A DNA stretch of 64,000 nt from Clostridiales bacterium (GTDB lineage Bacteria > Bacillota > Clostridia > Oscillospirales > Oscillospiraceae): positions 1,239,501 through 1,303,500 of the forward strand of contig CP107216.1 in assembly GCA_025757645.1 (NCBI GenBank). The letters are read 5' to 3'. The notes beneath the pieces were generated by a model that was not told the origin of the DNA, did no database searches, and saw only the letters and a program-made list of their open reading frames with translations. This document shows, piece by piece, positions 1 to 16,850 of this stretch. The position numbers were made by a program, and so were the translations under genes. Each line of letters opens with the position of its first letter. Position 1 is the first letter of the stretch.

Positions 1-15
1 TCAAACGCATGAGTT

Positions 16-43
16 ATTATAACAGAAAAGCGCGGAATGTCAA
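16..43 (-). promoter_or_regulatory. Promoter reading off the left edge
   Basis: On the minus strand, TTGACA (43-38) and TATAAT (21-16) are separated by 16 bp. Both hexamers match consensus. It lies just past the stop of the glycosyltransferase gene and points left, so it probably drives a gene outside the window. Confidence 0.7.
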
Positions 44-58
44 CCACAAATTTTCGAC

Positions 59-1288
59 TCAGGTCGATTTTTTTATTTTCCCGTTCAGCGGCGATCTCTG
101 CCGCAGCTCCAGCGCGAGAACGACCGTCAGGATCACGAGCGCGGCGATGAGTGCGAGCGCGCCGTCGGCCATCGGCAGCAGATAGCGCATGCGCAGATAG
201 GCGTGATAGCCGAGCAGGGAGGCAAACTCGCACAGCACTGCAGGCAGCACCAGCTGCGGCCACGCGGCCGCCAGCGCGAGCGTGAGCGCATCTGCGGCGA
301 AGAAATACCGGTCGTGCATATGCGGCAGGAAAAACGGGATCGCGACCGCGAGCAGCGCCGCCGCCAGCACGAGCGCCCGGTCGGAGCAATCGTCCCGGTG
401 CAGCCAGAACCAGACGGCCAGCAGCACGATCACGAGTACGGCTGCGCCAATGCCGAGCTTTGCGGCGATCTCGGGGTCGCGCACCTCCGTAAAGAGCGCA
501 AAGACGGACGAGGAGTTATAGTTGAGCCCGGTGCCGATGCTGCCCGTCTGCTGAAACGGGATGGTCAGCGCATCCCACAGTCCGCGTCCGGCGATGACGG
601 CCGGCAGCACCATGACCACGCACGTAGCGGGGAAGGCCAGCGCGTGCCGCAGCTTGACGCGCCGCGTGAGCCAGAAGAGCAGGAACACCGGCATAACGAA
701 CACGGCCTGCAGTTTGAAGGCGAACGATGCGCCGATGCTCACCACGCCGAGCACGGGATGCCCGGCCAGCACGAGATAGACGCTCAGCACGGCGAGGGCG
801 GCATACACACTGTCGCACTGGCCCCAGAGCGCGCTGTTGAGCATGACCGTCGGCCAGAAGAGCACGAGGAAGAACGCCGCAAGCTTCCACACAGTCTCAC
901 GCCGGAACAGCCCCACGAGCTGCATGACCGACCACGCGAGCACGACGTCAAAAAAGATGCTGAACAGTTTTATAAGGTACAGATCGGGCAGGGAACTGCC
1001 GCTGATGAGCGCCAGAAACGTCAGGTACGGTACATTATAATTGCCAACGGACTCCCGCAGTGCGGCGAGCCCGCCGTGCGTGCGGAAAAAGTTGACCCAC
1101 ACGGTCAGAAACTGCGTGTAGTCGCTCGTCTCATAATTCAGGCACAGCCCACGCAGCACGAACGCCGCCGCCAGCAGCAGCACCGCGCACAGGACGTGCG
1201 CCGGTTTTCGGAGCACGCCGGCGCTCCACAGCAGCACCAGCGCGAGCCCGGCCTCGGCAGCCAGCAGCAGACAGATTCGGATATCCAT
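59..1288 (-). CDS. GT-C-type membrane glycosyltransferase (GPI18/COG5542-like)
   Basis: This 409-residue protein is almost entirely hydrophobic, with about ten membrane segments. An Asp-Tyr pair follows the first hydrophobic stretch (near residue 56, context ETSDYTQF). The motif LWGQCDS near residues 154-160 is typical of lipid-phosphate-sugar-dependent mannosyltransferase-like proteins of the GT-C fold. Such enzymes add a sugar from a polyprenyl-phosphate donor on the outer face of the membrane. The start at 1288 is chosen over an ATG six bases upstream because it lies six bases from GGAGGG. It is divergent from rpoB. The acceptor and donor cannot be read from sequence, and the family assignment rests on motif memory. 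Confidence 0.65.
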   Translation of the reverse strand: MDIRICLLLAAEAGLALVLLWSAGVLRKPAHVLCAVLLLAAAFVLRGLCLNYETSDYTQFLTVWVNFFRTHGGLAALRESVGNYNVPYLTFLALISGSSLPDLYLIKLFSIFFDVVLAWSVMQLVGLFRRETVWKLAAFFLVLFWPTVMLNSALWGQCDSVYAALAVLSVYLVLAGHPVLGVVSIGASFAFKLQAVFVMPVFLLFWLTRRVKLRHALAFPATCVVMVLPAVIAGRGLWDALTIPFQQTGSIGTGLNYNSSSVFALFTEVRDPEIAAKLGIGAAVLVIVLLAVWFWLHRDDCSDRALVLAAALLAVAIPFFLPHMHDRYFFAADALTLALAAAWPQLVLPAVLCEFASLLGYHAYLRMRYLLPMADGALALIAALVILTVVLALELRQRSPLNGKIKKST

Positions 1289-1308
1289 GGTCATCCCTCC
1301 GAAGATAC

Positions 1309-1339
1309 AAAAAAGCGGCAGGGCGACGCGCTCCTGCCG
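1309..1339 (-). terminator. Intrinsic terminator just upstream of the glycosyltransferase
   Basis: Reading the minus strand, CGGCAGG (1339-1333) pairs with CCTGCCG (1322-1316) and is followed by six Ts (1314-1309). It sits between the rpoB promoter region and the glycosyltransferase start. It may attenuate that gene or stop antisense transcription. No minus-strand promoter upstream of it was convincing. Confidence 0.55.
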
Positions 1340-1362
1340 GCGAAAAATTCACAAATTCGTGC

Positions 1363-1392
1363 TTGACAACCTATGCGTTGAAATGGTAAAAT
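1363..1392 (+). promoter_or_regulatory. rpoB promoter
   Basis: TTGACA (1363-1368) and TAAAAT (1387-1392) are 18 bp apart. The predicted start near 1399 leaves a leader of about 140 nt before rpoB. Confidence 0.7.
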
Positions 1393-1541
1393 ATCACGCT
1401 ATGTGTCTTTGGGAGCGAGAGAGACTACTCCCGCAACCTACAAGCACATTTTACCGGATACGCTGCGAAAATGCAACAGGTCAAAAAAGTATTTCACAAC
1501 CCTACCGGGTGTTCGCAATCTCAAAAGAAGGAGTGTTCGCC

Positions 1542-5282
<3,741 letters not shown>

Positions 5283-5285
5283 AAC

Positions 5286-9008
<3,723 letters not shown>

Positions 9009-9026
9009 ACGACCAAATACCAACCG

Positions 9027-9064
9027 TTTCACCGGGATATGCCTGCATATCCCGGTGAAATTTT
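9027..9064 (+). terminator. rpoBC terminator
   Basis: A perfect 14-bp stem (9027-9040 with 9047-9060, core TCACCGGGATAT) encloses a six-base loop and is followed by TTTT. It separates rpoBC from the rpsL promoter. Confidence 0.85.
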
Positions 9065-9088
9065 CGCTTCCGTCTTGAATAAAAATGC

Positions 9089-9117
9089 TTGACGAATCTT
9101 GTGCAATATGCTAAAAT
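9089..9117 (+). promoter_or_regulatory. rpsL-rpsG-fusA promoter
   Basis: TTGACG (9089-9094) and TAAAAT (9112-9117) are separated by 17 bp. The roughly 155-nt leader that follows contains a GTGGGC/GCCCAC hairpin near 9130 and a CGATGC/GCATCG hairpin near 9220. These could be regulatory, but no known motif was recognised. Confidence 0.75.
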
Positions 9118-9279
9118 CCTATTTTGCGTGGGCGTGCGCCCACCGATTTGTCATGCCTGTGTAAAAAGCACAAAAATGGCCGGGATTTCCTGAAAATTTT
9201 CCGGCAGAATCACGGTTTATCCGATGCTGTTTTTTGGCATCGTATAAATAGATCCATTTTCGAGGAAAGGAGGAAAACC

Positions 9280-9702
9280 ATGCCTACTTTTAACCAGTTG
9301 GTGAGAAAGGGCAGAGAGAAAGTCACCTACAAGTCCACGTCTCCCGCCATGCAGAAGGGCCTCAACACCCTGAAGAACCGCGAGACCAATCTGAGCGCAC
9401 CTCAGAAGAGAGGCGTCTGCACTGCCGTGCGTACCTCTACCCCCAAGAAGCCGAACTCCGCGCTTCGTAAGATCGCCCGTGTGCGTCTGACCAACGGCTA
9501 CGAGGTAACCGCCTACATCCCGGGCATCGGTCACAACCTGCAGGAGCATAGCGTCGTTATGATCCGCGGCGGCCGTGTTAAGGATCTTCCTGGCGTTCGT
9601 TACCACATCATCCGCGGCACGCTCGATACGCAGGGCGTTTCCGGACGTATGCAGGCCCGTTCCAAGTACGGTGCCAAGCGGCCGAAGGCAGGAAAGAAGT
9701 AA
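9280..9702 (+). CDS. rpsL: 30S ribosomal protein S12
   Basis: The 140-residue protein matches S12 throughout. It starts [13 protein letters not shown] and contains [11 protein letters not shown], the decoding-site loop where streptomycin-resistance mutations occur, and [13 protein letters not shown]12 sits at the decoding centre of the small subunit. The start at 9280 is fixed by AAAGGAGG eight bases upstream; the longer open frame from 9124 has no ribosome site. It is first of the str group. The L7Ae-like gene often found between rpoC and rpsL in Clostridia is missing. Confidence 0.98.
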   Translation: MPTFNQLVRKGREKVTYKSTSPAMQKGLNTLKNRETNLSAPQKRGVCTAVRTSTPKKPNSALRKIARVRLTNGYEVTAYIPGIGHNLQEHSVVMIRGGRVKDLPGVRYHIIRGTLDTQGVSGRMQARSKYGAKRPKAGKK

Positions 9703-9831
9703 GTTCCAACAGCAAATTTTGCCCTGTTGTTAACTGATATATATGTATTCGTTAACCTCGGGGCGCAGACGGAGATGCACCGCATCTTCGAGTACCTGTG
9801 AAGTCATTTTTTAATGAAGGAGGGAAGTATA

Positions 9832-10302
9832 GTGCCCAGAAGAGGTAACGTTCCCAAAAGAGAAATTTTGCCGGATCCGATGTACAACAGCGTTCTGGTG
9901 ACCAAGCTCATCAACAGCGTGATGCTCGACGGCAAAAAGGGTGTTGCTCAGAAGGTCGTGTACGATGCTTTTGACATCATCAAGGAAAAGACCGGCAAGG
10001 AACCGCTCGATGCGTTTACCGAAGCCATGAATAACATCATGCCGAGCCTCGAAGTCAAGGCCCGCCGCGTCGGCGGTGCGACCTACCAGGTTCCTATGGA
10101 AGTGCGTCCTGAGAGACGCCAGACGCTCGGCCTGCGCTGGCTGACCGGCTATGCCCGCAAGCGCAGCGAAAAGACCATGAAGGAGCGCCTCGCAGGCGAG
10201 ATCATGGATGCCTGCAACAACACCGGCGCTGCTGTGAAGAAGCGCGAAGACACGCACAAGATGGCCGAGTCCAACAAGGCGTTCGCACACTTCCGCTGGT
10301 AA
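9832..10302 (+). CDS. rpsG: 30S ribosomal protein S7
   Basis: The protein has 156 residues, the standard S7 length, when read from the GTG at 9832 ([16 protein letters not shown]). AAGGAGGG lies a few bases upstream. An ATG 18 bases earlier would put that Shine-Dalgarno sequence inside the coding region and add six non-family residues, so the GTG is preferred. S7 nucleates assembly of the 30S head and contacts the E site. It lies between rpsL (about 130-bp gap) and fusA. Confidence 0.96.
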   Translation: MPRRGNVPKREILPDPMYNSVLVTKLINSVMLDGKKGVAQKVVYDAFDIIKEKTGKEPLDAFTEAMNNIMPSLEVKARRVGGATYQVPMEVRPERRQTLGLRWLTGYARKRSEKTMKERLAGEIMDACNNTGAAVKKREDTHKMAESNKAFAHFRW

Positions 10303-10326
10303 TCTTCCGACTAGGAGCTATCAATT

Positions 10327-12399
10327 ATGCCCAGACAATATTCCCTTGAAAACACAAGAAACATTGGCATCATGGCGCACATCGACGCCGGTAAGACGAC
10401 CACGACGGAACGCATTCTGTTCTACACGGGCGTCAACCACAAGCTCGGTGAGACCCATGAAGGCACCGCCACCATGGACTGGATGGCGCAGGAGCAGGAG
10501 CGCGGCATCACGATCACGAGCGCTGCGACCACTTGCTTCTGGAAGGGCAACCGCATCAATATCATCGACACCCCGGGCCACGTCGACTTCACCGTTGAGG
10601 TCGAGCGCAGCCTGCGCGTGCTTGATGGCTGCGTGACGGTCCTTTGTGCCAAGGGCGGCGTTGAGCCGCAGTCCGAGACGGTCTGGAGACAGGCTGACCA
10701 TTACAATGTTCCCCGCATGATCTACATCAACAAGATGGATATCATGGGCGCAAATTTCTACAACGTTGTCGACATGGTGCACGAGCGCCTGCGCTGCAAC
10801 GCTGTTCCGATTCAGCTGCCGATCGGCTCCGAGGCGGACTTCCGCGGCATCATCGACCTGCTCGAGATGAAGGCGGACGTCTACTACGACGATCTTGGCA
10901 AGGATATGCGCGTCGAGGAGATCCCCGAGGACATGCGCGCCGAGGCCGAAGAGTACCGCACGCAGCTCCTTGAGGCCGTCGCCGATTTCGACGACGAGAT
11001 CATGGAGATGTATCTGGAAGGTGAGGAAATCCCCACCGAAATGATCAAGGCGGCCATCCGCAAGGCCACGACGCAGGTCAAGTTCGTCCCGATCGTGTGC
11101 GGCACGTCCTATAAGAACAAGGGCGTGCAGAAGCTGCTGGACGCCATCGTCGATTATATGCCGTCCCCGCTGGACATCCCGCCGATCACCGGCACGGTGC
11201 CCAAGACGGATGAGGTCGAGCACCGCTCCGCGGACGATTCCGAGCCGTTCTCTGCTCTGGCCTTCAAGATCATGACCGACCCCTACGTCGGCCGTCTGGC
11301 GTTCTTCCGTGTCTATTCCGGCACGATCGAAGCCGGCAAATCCGTCCTGAACTCCACCAAGGGCCAGCGCGAGCGTCTGGGCCGCATCCTTTTGATGCAC
11401 GCCAACCACCGCGAGGATATCACGCAGGTCTATTCCGGTGATATTGCGGCGGCGGTCGGTCTCAAGAATACGACGACCGGCGACACGCTCTGCGACGAAA
11501 AGTACCCGATCGTGCTCGAGTCGATGGAGTTCCCGGAACCGGTCATCCGCGTAGCAATCGAGCCCAAGACCAAGGCCGGGCAGGAGAAGATGGACATCGC
11601 CCTCGGCAAGCTTGCCGAGGAAGACCCCACCTTCAAGGCCTACACGGACGAGGAAACGGGCCAGACCATCATCGCCGGCATGGGCGAGCTCCATCTGGAG
11701 ATCATCGTCGATCGCCTTCTGCGTGAGTTCCGCGTCGAGGCGAATGTCGGCAGACCTCAGGTCTCTTACAAGGAGACCATCACCAAGGCCGCTACGGTGG
11801 ACACGCGCTACGCGCGCCAGACCGGCGGCAAAGGCCAGTTTGCACACGTCAAGCTCATGGTGGAACCCAACGAGCCCGGCAAGGGTTACGAGTTCATCAA
11901 CCAGATCACCGGCGGTGCGATCCCGAAAGAGTTTATCCCCTGTGTGGATCAGGGCATCCAGGGCGCGATGCAGGCCGGCGTGCTTGCGGGCTACGAGGTC
12001 GTGGACGTGAAAGTCACGCTGCTCGACGGCTCGTATCACGAGGTCGACTCGTCCGAGATGGCGTTTAAGATCTGCGGCAGCATGGCATTCAAGGAGGCCT
12101 GCCAGAAGGCCGGCCCGACGCTCCTCGAGCCCATTATGAAGGTCGTCGTTACGGCGCCGGAAAGCTATATGGGCGACGTCATGGGCGATATCAATGCCCG
12201 CCGCGGCCAGATCGCCGGCACGGACATCCGCAACGGTGCGGCGATCGTCACGGCGAACGTGCCCCTGGCATCCATGTTCGGCTATGCGACCGACCTGCGC
12301 AGCAAAACGCAGGGCCGCGCGACCTACAGCATGGAGCCCAGCCACTTCGTAGAGCTGCCGAAGTCTCTTCAGGAGAAGATCATCCACGGCAGCAACTGA
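10327..12399 (+). CDS. fusA: Elongation factor G
   Basis: This 690-residue GTPase drives translocation of tRNA and mRNA on the ribosome. The G1 motif AHIDAGKTT, the switch II motif DTPGHVDF and NKMD (G4) are all in place near residues 18, 82 and 136. Domains II to V follow at normal length, including the domain [14 protein letters not shown] segment. The start is 24 bases after rpsG with a GGAG-type ribosome site. It belongs to the str operon. Confidence 0.98.
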   Translation: MPRQYSLENTRNIGIMAHIDAGKTTTTERILFYTGVNHKLGETHEGTATMDWMAQEQERGITITSAATTCFWKGNRINIIDTPGHVDFTVEVERSLRVLDGCVTVLCAKGGVEPQSETVWRQADHYNVPRMIYINKMDIMGANFYNVVDMVHERLRCNAVPIQLPIGSEADFRGIIDLLEMKADVYYDDLGKDMRVEEIPEDMRAEAEEYRTQLLEAVADFDDEIMEMYLEGEEIPTEMIKAAIRKATTQVKFVPIVCGTSYKNKGVQKLLDAIVDYMPSPLDIPPITGTVPKTDEVEHRSADDSEPFSALAFKIMTDPYVGRLAFFRVYSGTIEAGKSVLNSTKGQRERLGRILLMHANHREDITQVYSGDIAAAVGLKNTTTGDTLCDEKYPIVLESMEFPEPVIRVAIEPKTKAGQEKMDIALGKLAEEDPTFKAYTDEETGQTIIAGMGELHLEIIVDRLLREFRVEANVGRPQVSYKETITKAATVDTRYARQTGGKGQFAHVKLMVEPNEPGKGYEFINQITGGAIPKEFIPCVDQGIQGAMQAGVLAGYEVVDVKVTLLDGSYHEVDSSEMAFKICGSMAFKEACQKAGPTLLEPIMKVVVTAPESYMGDVMGDINARRGQIAGTDIRNGAAIVTANVPLASMFGYATDLRSKTQGRATYSMEPSHFVELPKSLQEKIIHGSN

Positions 12400-12473
12400 C
12401 CTGCGCAACCGGCACAATGTGCCTTATAAGAAAGTAAGTCACAACATTATTTTAGAATTAGGAGGATATTCTA

Positions 12474-13712
12474 ATGGCAAAGCAGATGTACAATAGAACC
12501 AAGCCCCATGTCAATATCGGCACCATCGGCCATATCGACCACGGCAAGACCACCCTGACCGCTGCGATCACCAAGGTTCTGTCCCTGGCTGACCCGAACA
12601 GCGCCGAGTTCGCTGCCTACGACCAGATCGATAAGGCTCCGGAAGAAAAAGCGCGTGGCATCACGATCAACACCGCTCACGTTGAGTACCAGACCGACGA
12701 CCGCATCGGCCTTGACGGCACCGAGATCAAGGGCCGCCACTATGCGCACGTCGACTGCCCGGGCCACGCCGACTATATCAAGAACATGATCACCGGCGCT
12801 GCTCAGATGGACGGCGCGATCCTCGTTATCGCTGCTTCCGACGGCCCGATGGCTCAGACCCGTGAGCACCTGCTGCTTGCCCGTCAGGTCAACGTTCCGT
12901 ACGTTCTGGTGTTCCTGAACAAGGTCGACCAGGTCGACGATCCCGAGCTGCTTGAGCTCGTCGAGATGGAAGTCCGTGAGCTGCTCGACAAGTACGACTT
13001 CCCGGGCGACGACACCCCGATCATCAAGGGCTCCGCTCTGAACGCTCTGATCTCCGAGTCCACCGATCCGAAGGCCCCCGAGTACAAGTGCATCTGGGAG
13101 CTCATGGACGCTGTTGACACCTGGATCAAGACTCCGGACCGTGCTGCTGACAAGCCGTTCCTGATGCCCATCGAGGACGTGTTCACCATCTCCGGCCGCG
13201 GCACCGTCGTTACCGGCCGTGTCGAGCGTGGCATCGTCAAGGTTGGCGATAAGGTCGAGATCGTCGGCATCAAGGACACCCAGGAGACCACCGTCACCGG
13301 CACCGAGATGTTCCACAAGACCCTCGAGTTCGCCGAGGCTGGCGACAACGTCGGCTGCCTGCTCCGCGGCATCGACAAGAAGGGCGTTGAGCGTGGCCAG
13401 GTCCTCGCTGCTCCGAAGTCCATCCACCCGCACACCAAGTTCAAGGGCCAGGTTTACGTTCTGTCCAAGGAAGAGGGCGGCCGTCACACCCCGTTCTTCA
13501 ACAACTACCGTCCCCAGTTCTACTTCCGTACCACCGACGTGACCGGCGTCATCAGCCTCCCCGAGGGTGTTGAGATGTGCATGCCCGGCGATAACGTCGA
13601 CATGGACGTCGAGCTGATCACCCCGATCGCGATCGAGGTTGGCCTGCGTTTCGCTATCCGTGAAGGCGGCCGTACCGTTGGTTCCGGTGTTGTCATCGCC
13701 ATCAACGAGTAA
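12474..13712 (+). CDS. tuf: Elongation factor Tu with an insertion before switch II
   Basis: EF-Tu carries aminoacyl-tRNA to the ribosome as a GTP complex. G1 (GHIDHGKT), switch II (DCPGHADY) and NKVD are intact, as are beta-barrel domains II and III. The protein has 412 residues, longer than the usual 393-400. About 11 of the extra residues lie at 75-87 (context [13 protein letters not shown]), between the strand HVEY and [11 protein letters not shown]. The frame is clean and codon use matches the rest of the gene, so this is a real insertion in the G domain. A strong AGGAGG site precedes the start and a terminator follows. Confidence 0.97.
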   Translation: MAKQMYNRTKPHVNIGTIGHIDHGKTTLTAAITKVLSLADPNSAEFAAYDQIDKAPEEKARGITINTAHVEYQTDDRIGLDGTEIKGRHYAHVDCPGHADYIKNMITGAAQMDGAILVIAASDGPMAQTREHLLLARQVNVPYVLVFLNKVDQVDDPELLELVEMEVRELLDKYDFPGDDTPIIKGSALNALISESTDPKAPEYKCIWELMDAVDTWIKTPDRAADKPFLMPIEDVFTISGRGTVVTGRVERGIVKVGDKVEIVGIKDTQETTVTGTEMFHKTLEFAEAGDNVGCLLRGIDKKGVERGQVLAAPKSIHPHTKFKGQVYVLSKEEGGRHTPFFNNYRPQFYFRTTDVTGVISLPEGVEMCMPGDNVDMDVELITPIAIEVGLRFAIREGGRTVGSGVVIAINE

Positions 13713-13725
13713 TTTTCAGCATGCA

Positions 13726-13764
13726 AAATTCCTCTCCGGCATCTGCCGGAGAGGAATTTTTTTG
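13726..13764 (+). terminator. tuf terminator
   Basis: A perfect 15-bp stem (13726-13740 with 13745-13759, core CCTCTCCGGC) encloses ATCT and is followed by a run of Ts. It ends the str operon. Confidence 0.9.
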
Positions 13765-13965
13765 TTTTTCGACAAAATTGTTTCAAGCACGAAACTTTAA
13801 TTACTTTTCAAATGCTTTTTTAAGAATTGCGGCCTATATTTCGTGGTTAAAAAAGGCTTCTTGCTTCGCGCCGATGGGATGCGGACACCTGTGTCCGACA
13901 TTTTGCCGGCACCTTTTCCATGTATGTTTGCTTGGAACTTAAAGGAGGCAAAATTCCATGAAAAA

Positions 13966-15360
13966 ATGCGCAAGACATTGAGCCTGATACTGGCCCTGGC
14001 GCTGGCATTCAGTCTCGCTGCTGTCCCGGCTTTCGCGGCAGACACCACGGAGGCGGAGACCAGCACATCCGACACGGCCTATGGCCAGCTGCACAACGGC
14101 CTGCTCAGTGAGATCCTGAGCCGGATCGACATCGCCAATGACGATAACTTCATTCACGGCATTGTCGGCGTAAATATTAAGGATCTGGTCGACCACATTG
14201 GCAGCGACAGCAATTTCGTCCACGGCATCGTGAACGTGGACGTGGGCGATCTGTTCAAGGACATCGCCAGCAACAATAACTACATGCACGGCATCATCAC
14301 CATCACCGGCAACACGGTGAACATCAACTTCGGTCAGGTCATCGGCGACATTGCCGCCGGCGGCGCGATCAGCGAGGCCGCCCAGCAGGCGCTTGCCGAG
14401 ATCCTGAAAGCCTTTGGTATGACGCAGACCGGCATCAATGCCATCCTGACGGGCTTTGCCGGCAGCATCCTCACAAACGATCAGATCGCGCAGCTGCTGT
14501 CTCAGCTCATTTCTTCGGCGAATATGAACCTGAAGAACATTGTGACGATCATCTGTGCGCTCGACAACAGCCGCACCATCACGCTCCAGCAGGCGATGGC
14601 GCTGCTGGAAAAGTACATTTCCCAGATAGGCAACAACAGCGGCAGCGGCAACAACAGTGACAGTGGCAACAACAGCGGCAGCGGCACCGGCACGGAGCCG
14701 ACGCAGTCGGCCGGCCTGCTGGATACGACCAACCACAACGCCTATGCTTCCGGCCGCACCGCGACCACCTTTGTGCCCAACGGCACGCTCACGCGCGCCG
14801 AGGCGGCCAAGCTGCTCTATGAGCTCATGACCGCACAGGCGCACAAGCAGTATGACCGCAGCGACAATGGCTTCAGCGATGTTCCGGCCGGCAAGTGGTA
14901 CGCGGTCGCGGTCAGCACGCTGGCCAATGCCGGCGCCATCAAGGGCTACAGCAACGGCACGTTCCAGCCGGGCAAGCCCATCAACCGCGCGGAATTTGTG
15001 ACCATTCTGACCGGGATCTACGGTGTGAACACGTCCAAGGGCATGCCGTTTGCCGATGTAGGCAGCGCATGGTGTCATGATGCGGTCGCTACGGCCTATG
15101 CCAACGGCTGGGTCGGCGGCTATGCGGATGGCACGTTCCACCCGAACCAGACCATCACGCGCGCCGAGGCGGTGACTATCCTCAACCGCGTGCTTGGCCG
15201 CAGCTGCGACCTGACGTTCGTGCAGGCCAATGCGCAGGCAGCGTCGCACTTTACCGACGTCACGCCCGGCGCATGGTACTACGCCGCAGTTACCGAGGCC
15301 TCGGTCGGCCACACCTTTACGGAGCTGACCGGCATTGAGCGCTGGACGGCGCTCGCCTGA
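13966..15360 (+). CDS. Secreted S-layer-homology (SLH) surface protein, start codon region possibly frameshifted
   Basis: Read from 13966, the protein has 464 residues. It has a signal peptide (MRKTLSLILALALAF, cleavage near AFA-AD) and a central region with three related NNF/YxHGI segments. A Gly-Ser-Asn linker follows near residue 225. Two complete SLH domains and part of a third follow (motifs FSDVPAGKWYAVAV, GYADGTFHPNQTITRAE, FTDVTPGAWYY). SLH domains bind secondary cell-wall polymer. The best ribosome site, AAAGGAGG at 13941-13948, is placed for an ATG at 13958, but that frame stops after seven codons. One more A in the A6 tract at 13961-13966 would join that ATG to this frame. The flanking terminators make it a single-gene unit. 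Confidence 0.8.
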   Translation: MRKTLSLILALALAFSLAAVPAFAADTTEAETSTSDTAYGQLHNGLLSEILSRIDIANDDNFIHGIVGVNIKDLVDHIGSDSNFVHGIVNVDVGDLFKDIASNNNYMHGIITITGNTVNINFGQVIGDIAAGGAISEAAQQALAEILKAFGMTQTGINAILTGFAGSILTNDQIAQLLSQLISSANMNLKNIVTIICALDNSRTITLQQAMALLEKYISQIGNNSGSGNNSDSGNNSGSGTGTEPTQSAGLLDTTNHNAYASGRTATTFVPNGTLTRAEAAKLLYELMTAQAHKQYDRSDNGFSDVPAGKWYAVAVSTLANAGAIKGYSNGTFQPGKPINRAEFVTILTGIYGVNTSKGMPFADVGSAWCHDAVATAYANGWVGGYADGTFHPNQTITRAEAVTILNRVLGRSCDLTFVQANAQAASHFTDVTPGAWYYAAVTEASVGHTFTELTGIERWTALA

Positions 15361-15395
15361 GCCCCAAGGCATCTGCCTGAACCCGAACGAAACCA

Positions 15396-15429
15396 AAACT
15401 CCCGGCACATTCCTGCCGGGAGTTTTTTT
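15396..15429. terminator. Terminator between converging genes
   Basis: A 12-bp stem (15396-15407 with 15414-15425, core CTCCCGGCA) is followed on the plus strand by a T run. It has As on its left side, so it could also serve the converging minus-strand gene. Confidence 0.85.
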
Positions 15430-15435
15430 GCCCAT

Positions 15436-15882
15436 TCATCGCAGACCGTGCATGAAGCCGTCCATCGCCGTCGCGTGGATGTCGCCGCCGATGACGCGGT
15501 TGCGGTAGACGAACAGCTGCGCGAGCACAGTGTCCGTCGAGCCCTCGTAGTTCGTCACGCGGTAGGTATAGGCTGTGCACGTCTCGCCGGCGTAAGTGGA
15601 CAGGTCAAATCCCTGCTGCTTTTGCAGGGCGTTGTAATCGCTGAATACACCGCTGAACACACGCGGGATCACGATCTCCTGCGCCGTTTCCGTCGCGGGA
15701 TCCGCCTCCCAGCCGAGCGCCTGCAGATAGGCAATGCGCCCGTCCGTCGTCGTGACGTTGTAGTGCGCCGAGAGCACGCCGCCGTTGCTGCGCCAGATGA
15801 CGGCCAGCGCCAGCAGCACGGCCAGACCGATGAGCGCATACACGACCGTCCGTCTTGTCCAGTGAAAGGATTTGAGCTTCAT
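15436..15882 (-). CDS. DUF4830-like membrane-anchored protein
   Basis: This 148-residue protein has a short basic N-terminus and one membrane segment (residues about 15-33). A small extracytoplasmic domain of about 110 residues follows. The sequence features LGWEADP, YNALQKQQGFDLSTYAGE and the C-terminal GGDIHATAMDGFMHGL resemble the DUF4830 family found in Clostridia. No function is known to me. The start at 15882 is chosen for its GAGGTG ribosome site; an ATG six codons upstream is less well placed. Confidence 0.65.
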   Translation of the reverse strand: MKLKSFHWTRRTVVYALIGLAVLLALAVIWRSNGGVLSAHYNVTTTDGRIAYLQALGWEADPATETAQEIVIPRVFSGVFSDYNALQKQQGFDLSTYAGETCTAYTYRVTNYEGSTDTVLAQLFVYRNRVIGGDIHATAMDGFMHGLR

Positions 15883-15905
15883 AACCACACCTCGTAACAA
15901 GCCTA

Positions 15906-15934
15906 TTCAAATTTGCCGCCGGATATGTTATAAT
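15906..15934 (+). promoter_or_regulatory. Promoter of the RsuA-like gene
   Basis: TTCAAA (15906-15911) and TATAAT (15929-15934) are 17 bp apart. They lie about 30 bp before the gene at 15965. Confidence 0.7.
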
Positions 15935-15964
15935 ACGTCCAATGGCCGTAAAGGAGGGGCGCGC

Positions 15965-16678
15965 ATGATCCGTCTGGACAAATATCTGGCCGATACCGGC
16001 GCTGCTTCCCGGCGCGAGGCCAAGGCGTATATCCGCCGCGGCGAGGTTACGGTCGATGGTGTGCCCGCCCGCGCGCCGGAGCAGAAGATCGCGGAGACCG
16101 CTGTCGTCTGCCTGCGCGGACAGGTCCTGCGCTATCAGGCATATCATTACTATATGCTCCATAAACCCGCCGGCGTCCTCACCGCGACGGCCGACCGCAG
16201 TCAGCCGACGGTGCTCGATCTGTTCCCGCCGGAGCTGCGGCGCTTCGGGCTCGTGCCCGCCGGGCGGCTCGATAAGGACACGACCGGCCTGCTGCTCGTT
16301 ACGGACGACGGGGACTATGTCCACCGTGTCATCACGCCGAAAAAGCACGTGCCGAAGGTCTACTTCGCGCGCACGGATGGACAGCCCACGAGCGCGGATG
16401 TGGACCGTTTTGCACAGGGCGTTGTCCTCGGCGACGGGACGCAGTGCCTGCCCGCCCGGCTGGAGCTGCTGCCGGAGCAGGGTGGCTGCCGCGTCACGGT
16501 CTATGAAGGGAAATATCATATGGTCAAGCGGATGCTGGCCGGCTGCGGGACGCCCGTTTTGCAGCTGCACCGGCTGTCGATCGGGGCGCTGACGCTCGAT
16601 CCCGCGCTGTCACCGGGCGCTTACCGGGAATTGCAGCCCGCTGAGGCGATGCTCGTTTTCTCGCTTCCAGCTTCGTGA
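15965..16678 (+). CDS. rsuA: RsuA-family 16S rRNA pseudouridine synthase
   Basis: The 237-residue protein has an N-terminal S4 RNA-binding domain (residues about 1-60, MIRLDKYLADTGAASRREA). A pseudouridine synthase domain follows. Its catalytic aspartate lies in the GRLDKDTTGLLLVT motif near residue 104. The family converts uridine 516 of 16S rRNA to pseudouridine. RluB/RluE relatives are possible, but the short form and YHYYMLHKPAGVLTA context fit RsuA. AAAGGAGGGG precedes the ATG at 15965. Confidence 0.88.
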   Translation: MIRLDKYLADTGAASRREAKAYIRRGEVTVDGVPARAPEQKIAETAVVCLRGQVLRYQAYHYYMLHKPAGVLTATADRSQPTVLDLFPPELRRFGLVPAGRLDKDTTGLLLVTDDGDYVHRVITPKKHVPKVYFARTDGQPTSADVDRFAQGVVLGDGTQCLPARLELLPEQGGCRVTVYEGKYHMVKRMLAGCGTPVLQLHRLSIGALTLDPALSPGAYRELQPAEAMLVFSLPAS

Positions 16679-16758
16679 TAATTTACAAAAGTTCGGGAAA
16701 TTATCCGACTATCTCACGAAATTTCGAAAATTATTCACAAAAAACGACCATTTTTCTA

Positions 16759-16787
16759 TTGAAAAATGCACATAAATCGTCTATTAT
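16759..16787 (+). promoter_or_regulatory. Promoter of the CdaR-like regulator
   Basis: TTGAAA (16759-16764) and TATTAT (16782-16787) are 17 bp apart, within an AT-rich stretch. Upstream, CGAAATTTCG (16717-16726) is a perfect 10-bp palindrome. A related AAATTAT word is repeated on either side of it, a possible operator. Confidence 0.7.
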
Positions 16788-16850
16788 GTAAAGTAGGAAA
16801 TTGGTAGGTGCTGTGGGAGACTGCGGCGGCCGTTCGTAGGAGGAAAAGAT

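Noticed and set aside
203..1366. A 387-codon plus-strand frame opposite the glycosyltransferase
   Set aside because: Its product is rich in Arg, Gln and His with no fold, the typical antisense shadow of a GC-rich membrane gene.
9703..9831. Short inverted repeat GCAAATTTTGC between rpsL and rpsG as a terminator or protein-binding leader
   Set aside because: The stem is only four or five base pairs and matches no known ribosomal-protein leader.
10321..12417. A 698-codon minus-strand frame opposite fusA
   Set aside because: It exactly overlies EF-G, is Leu/Asp/His-rich, and has no motif.
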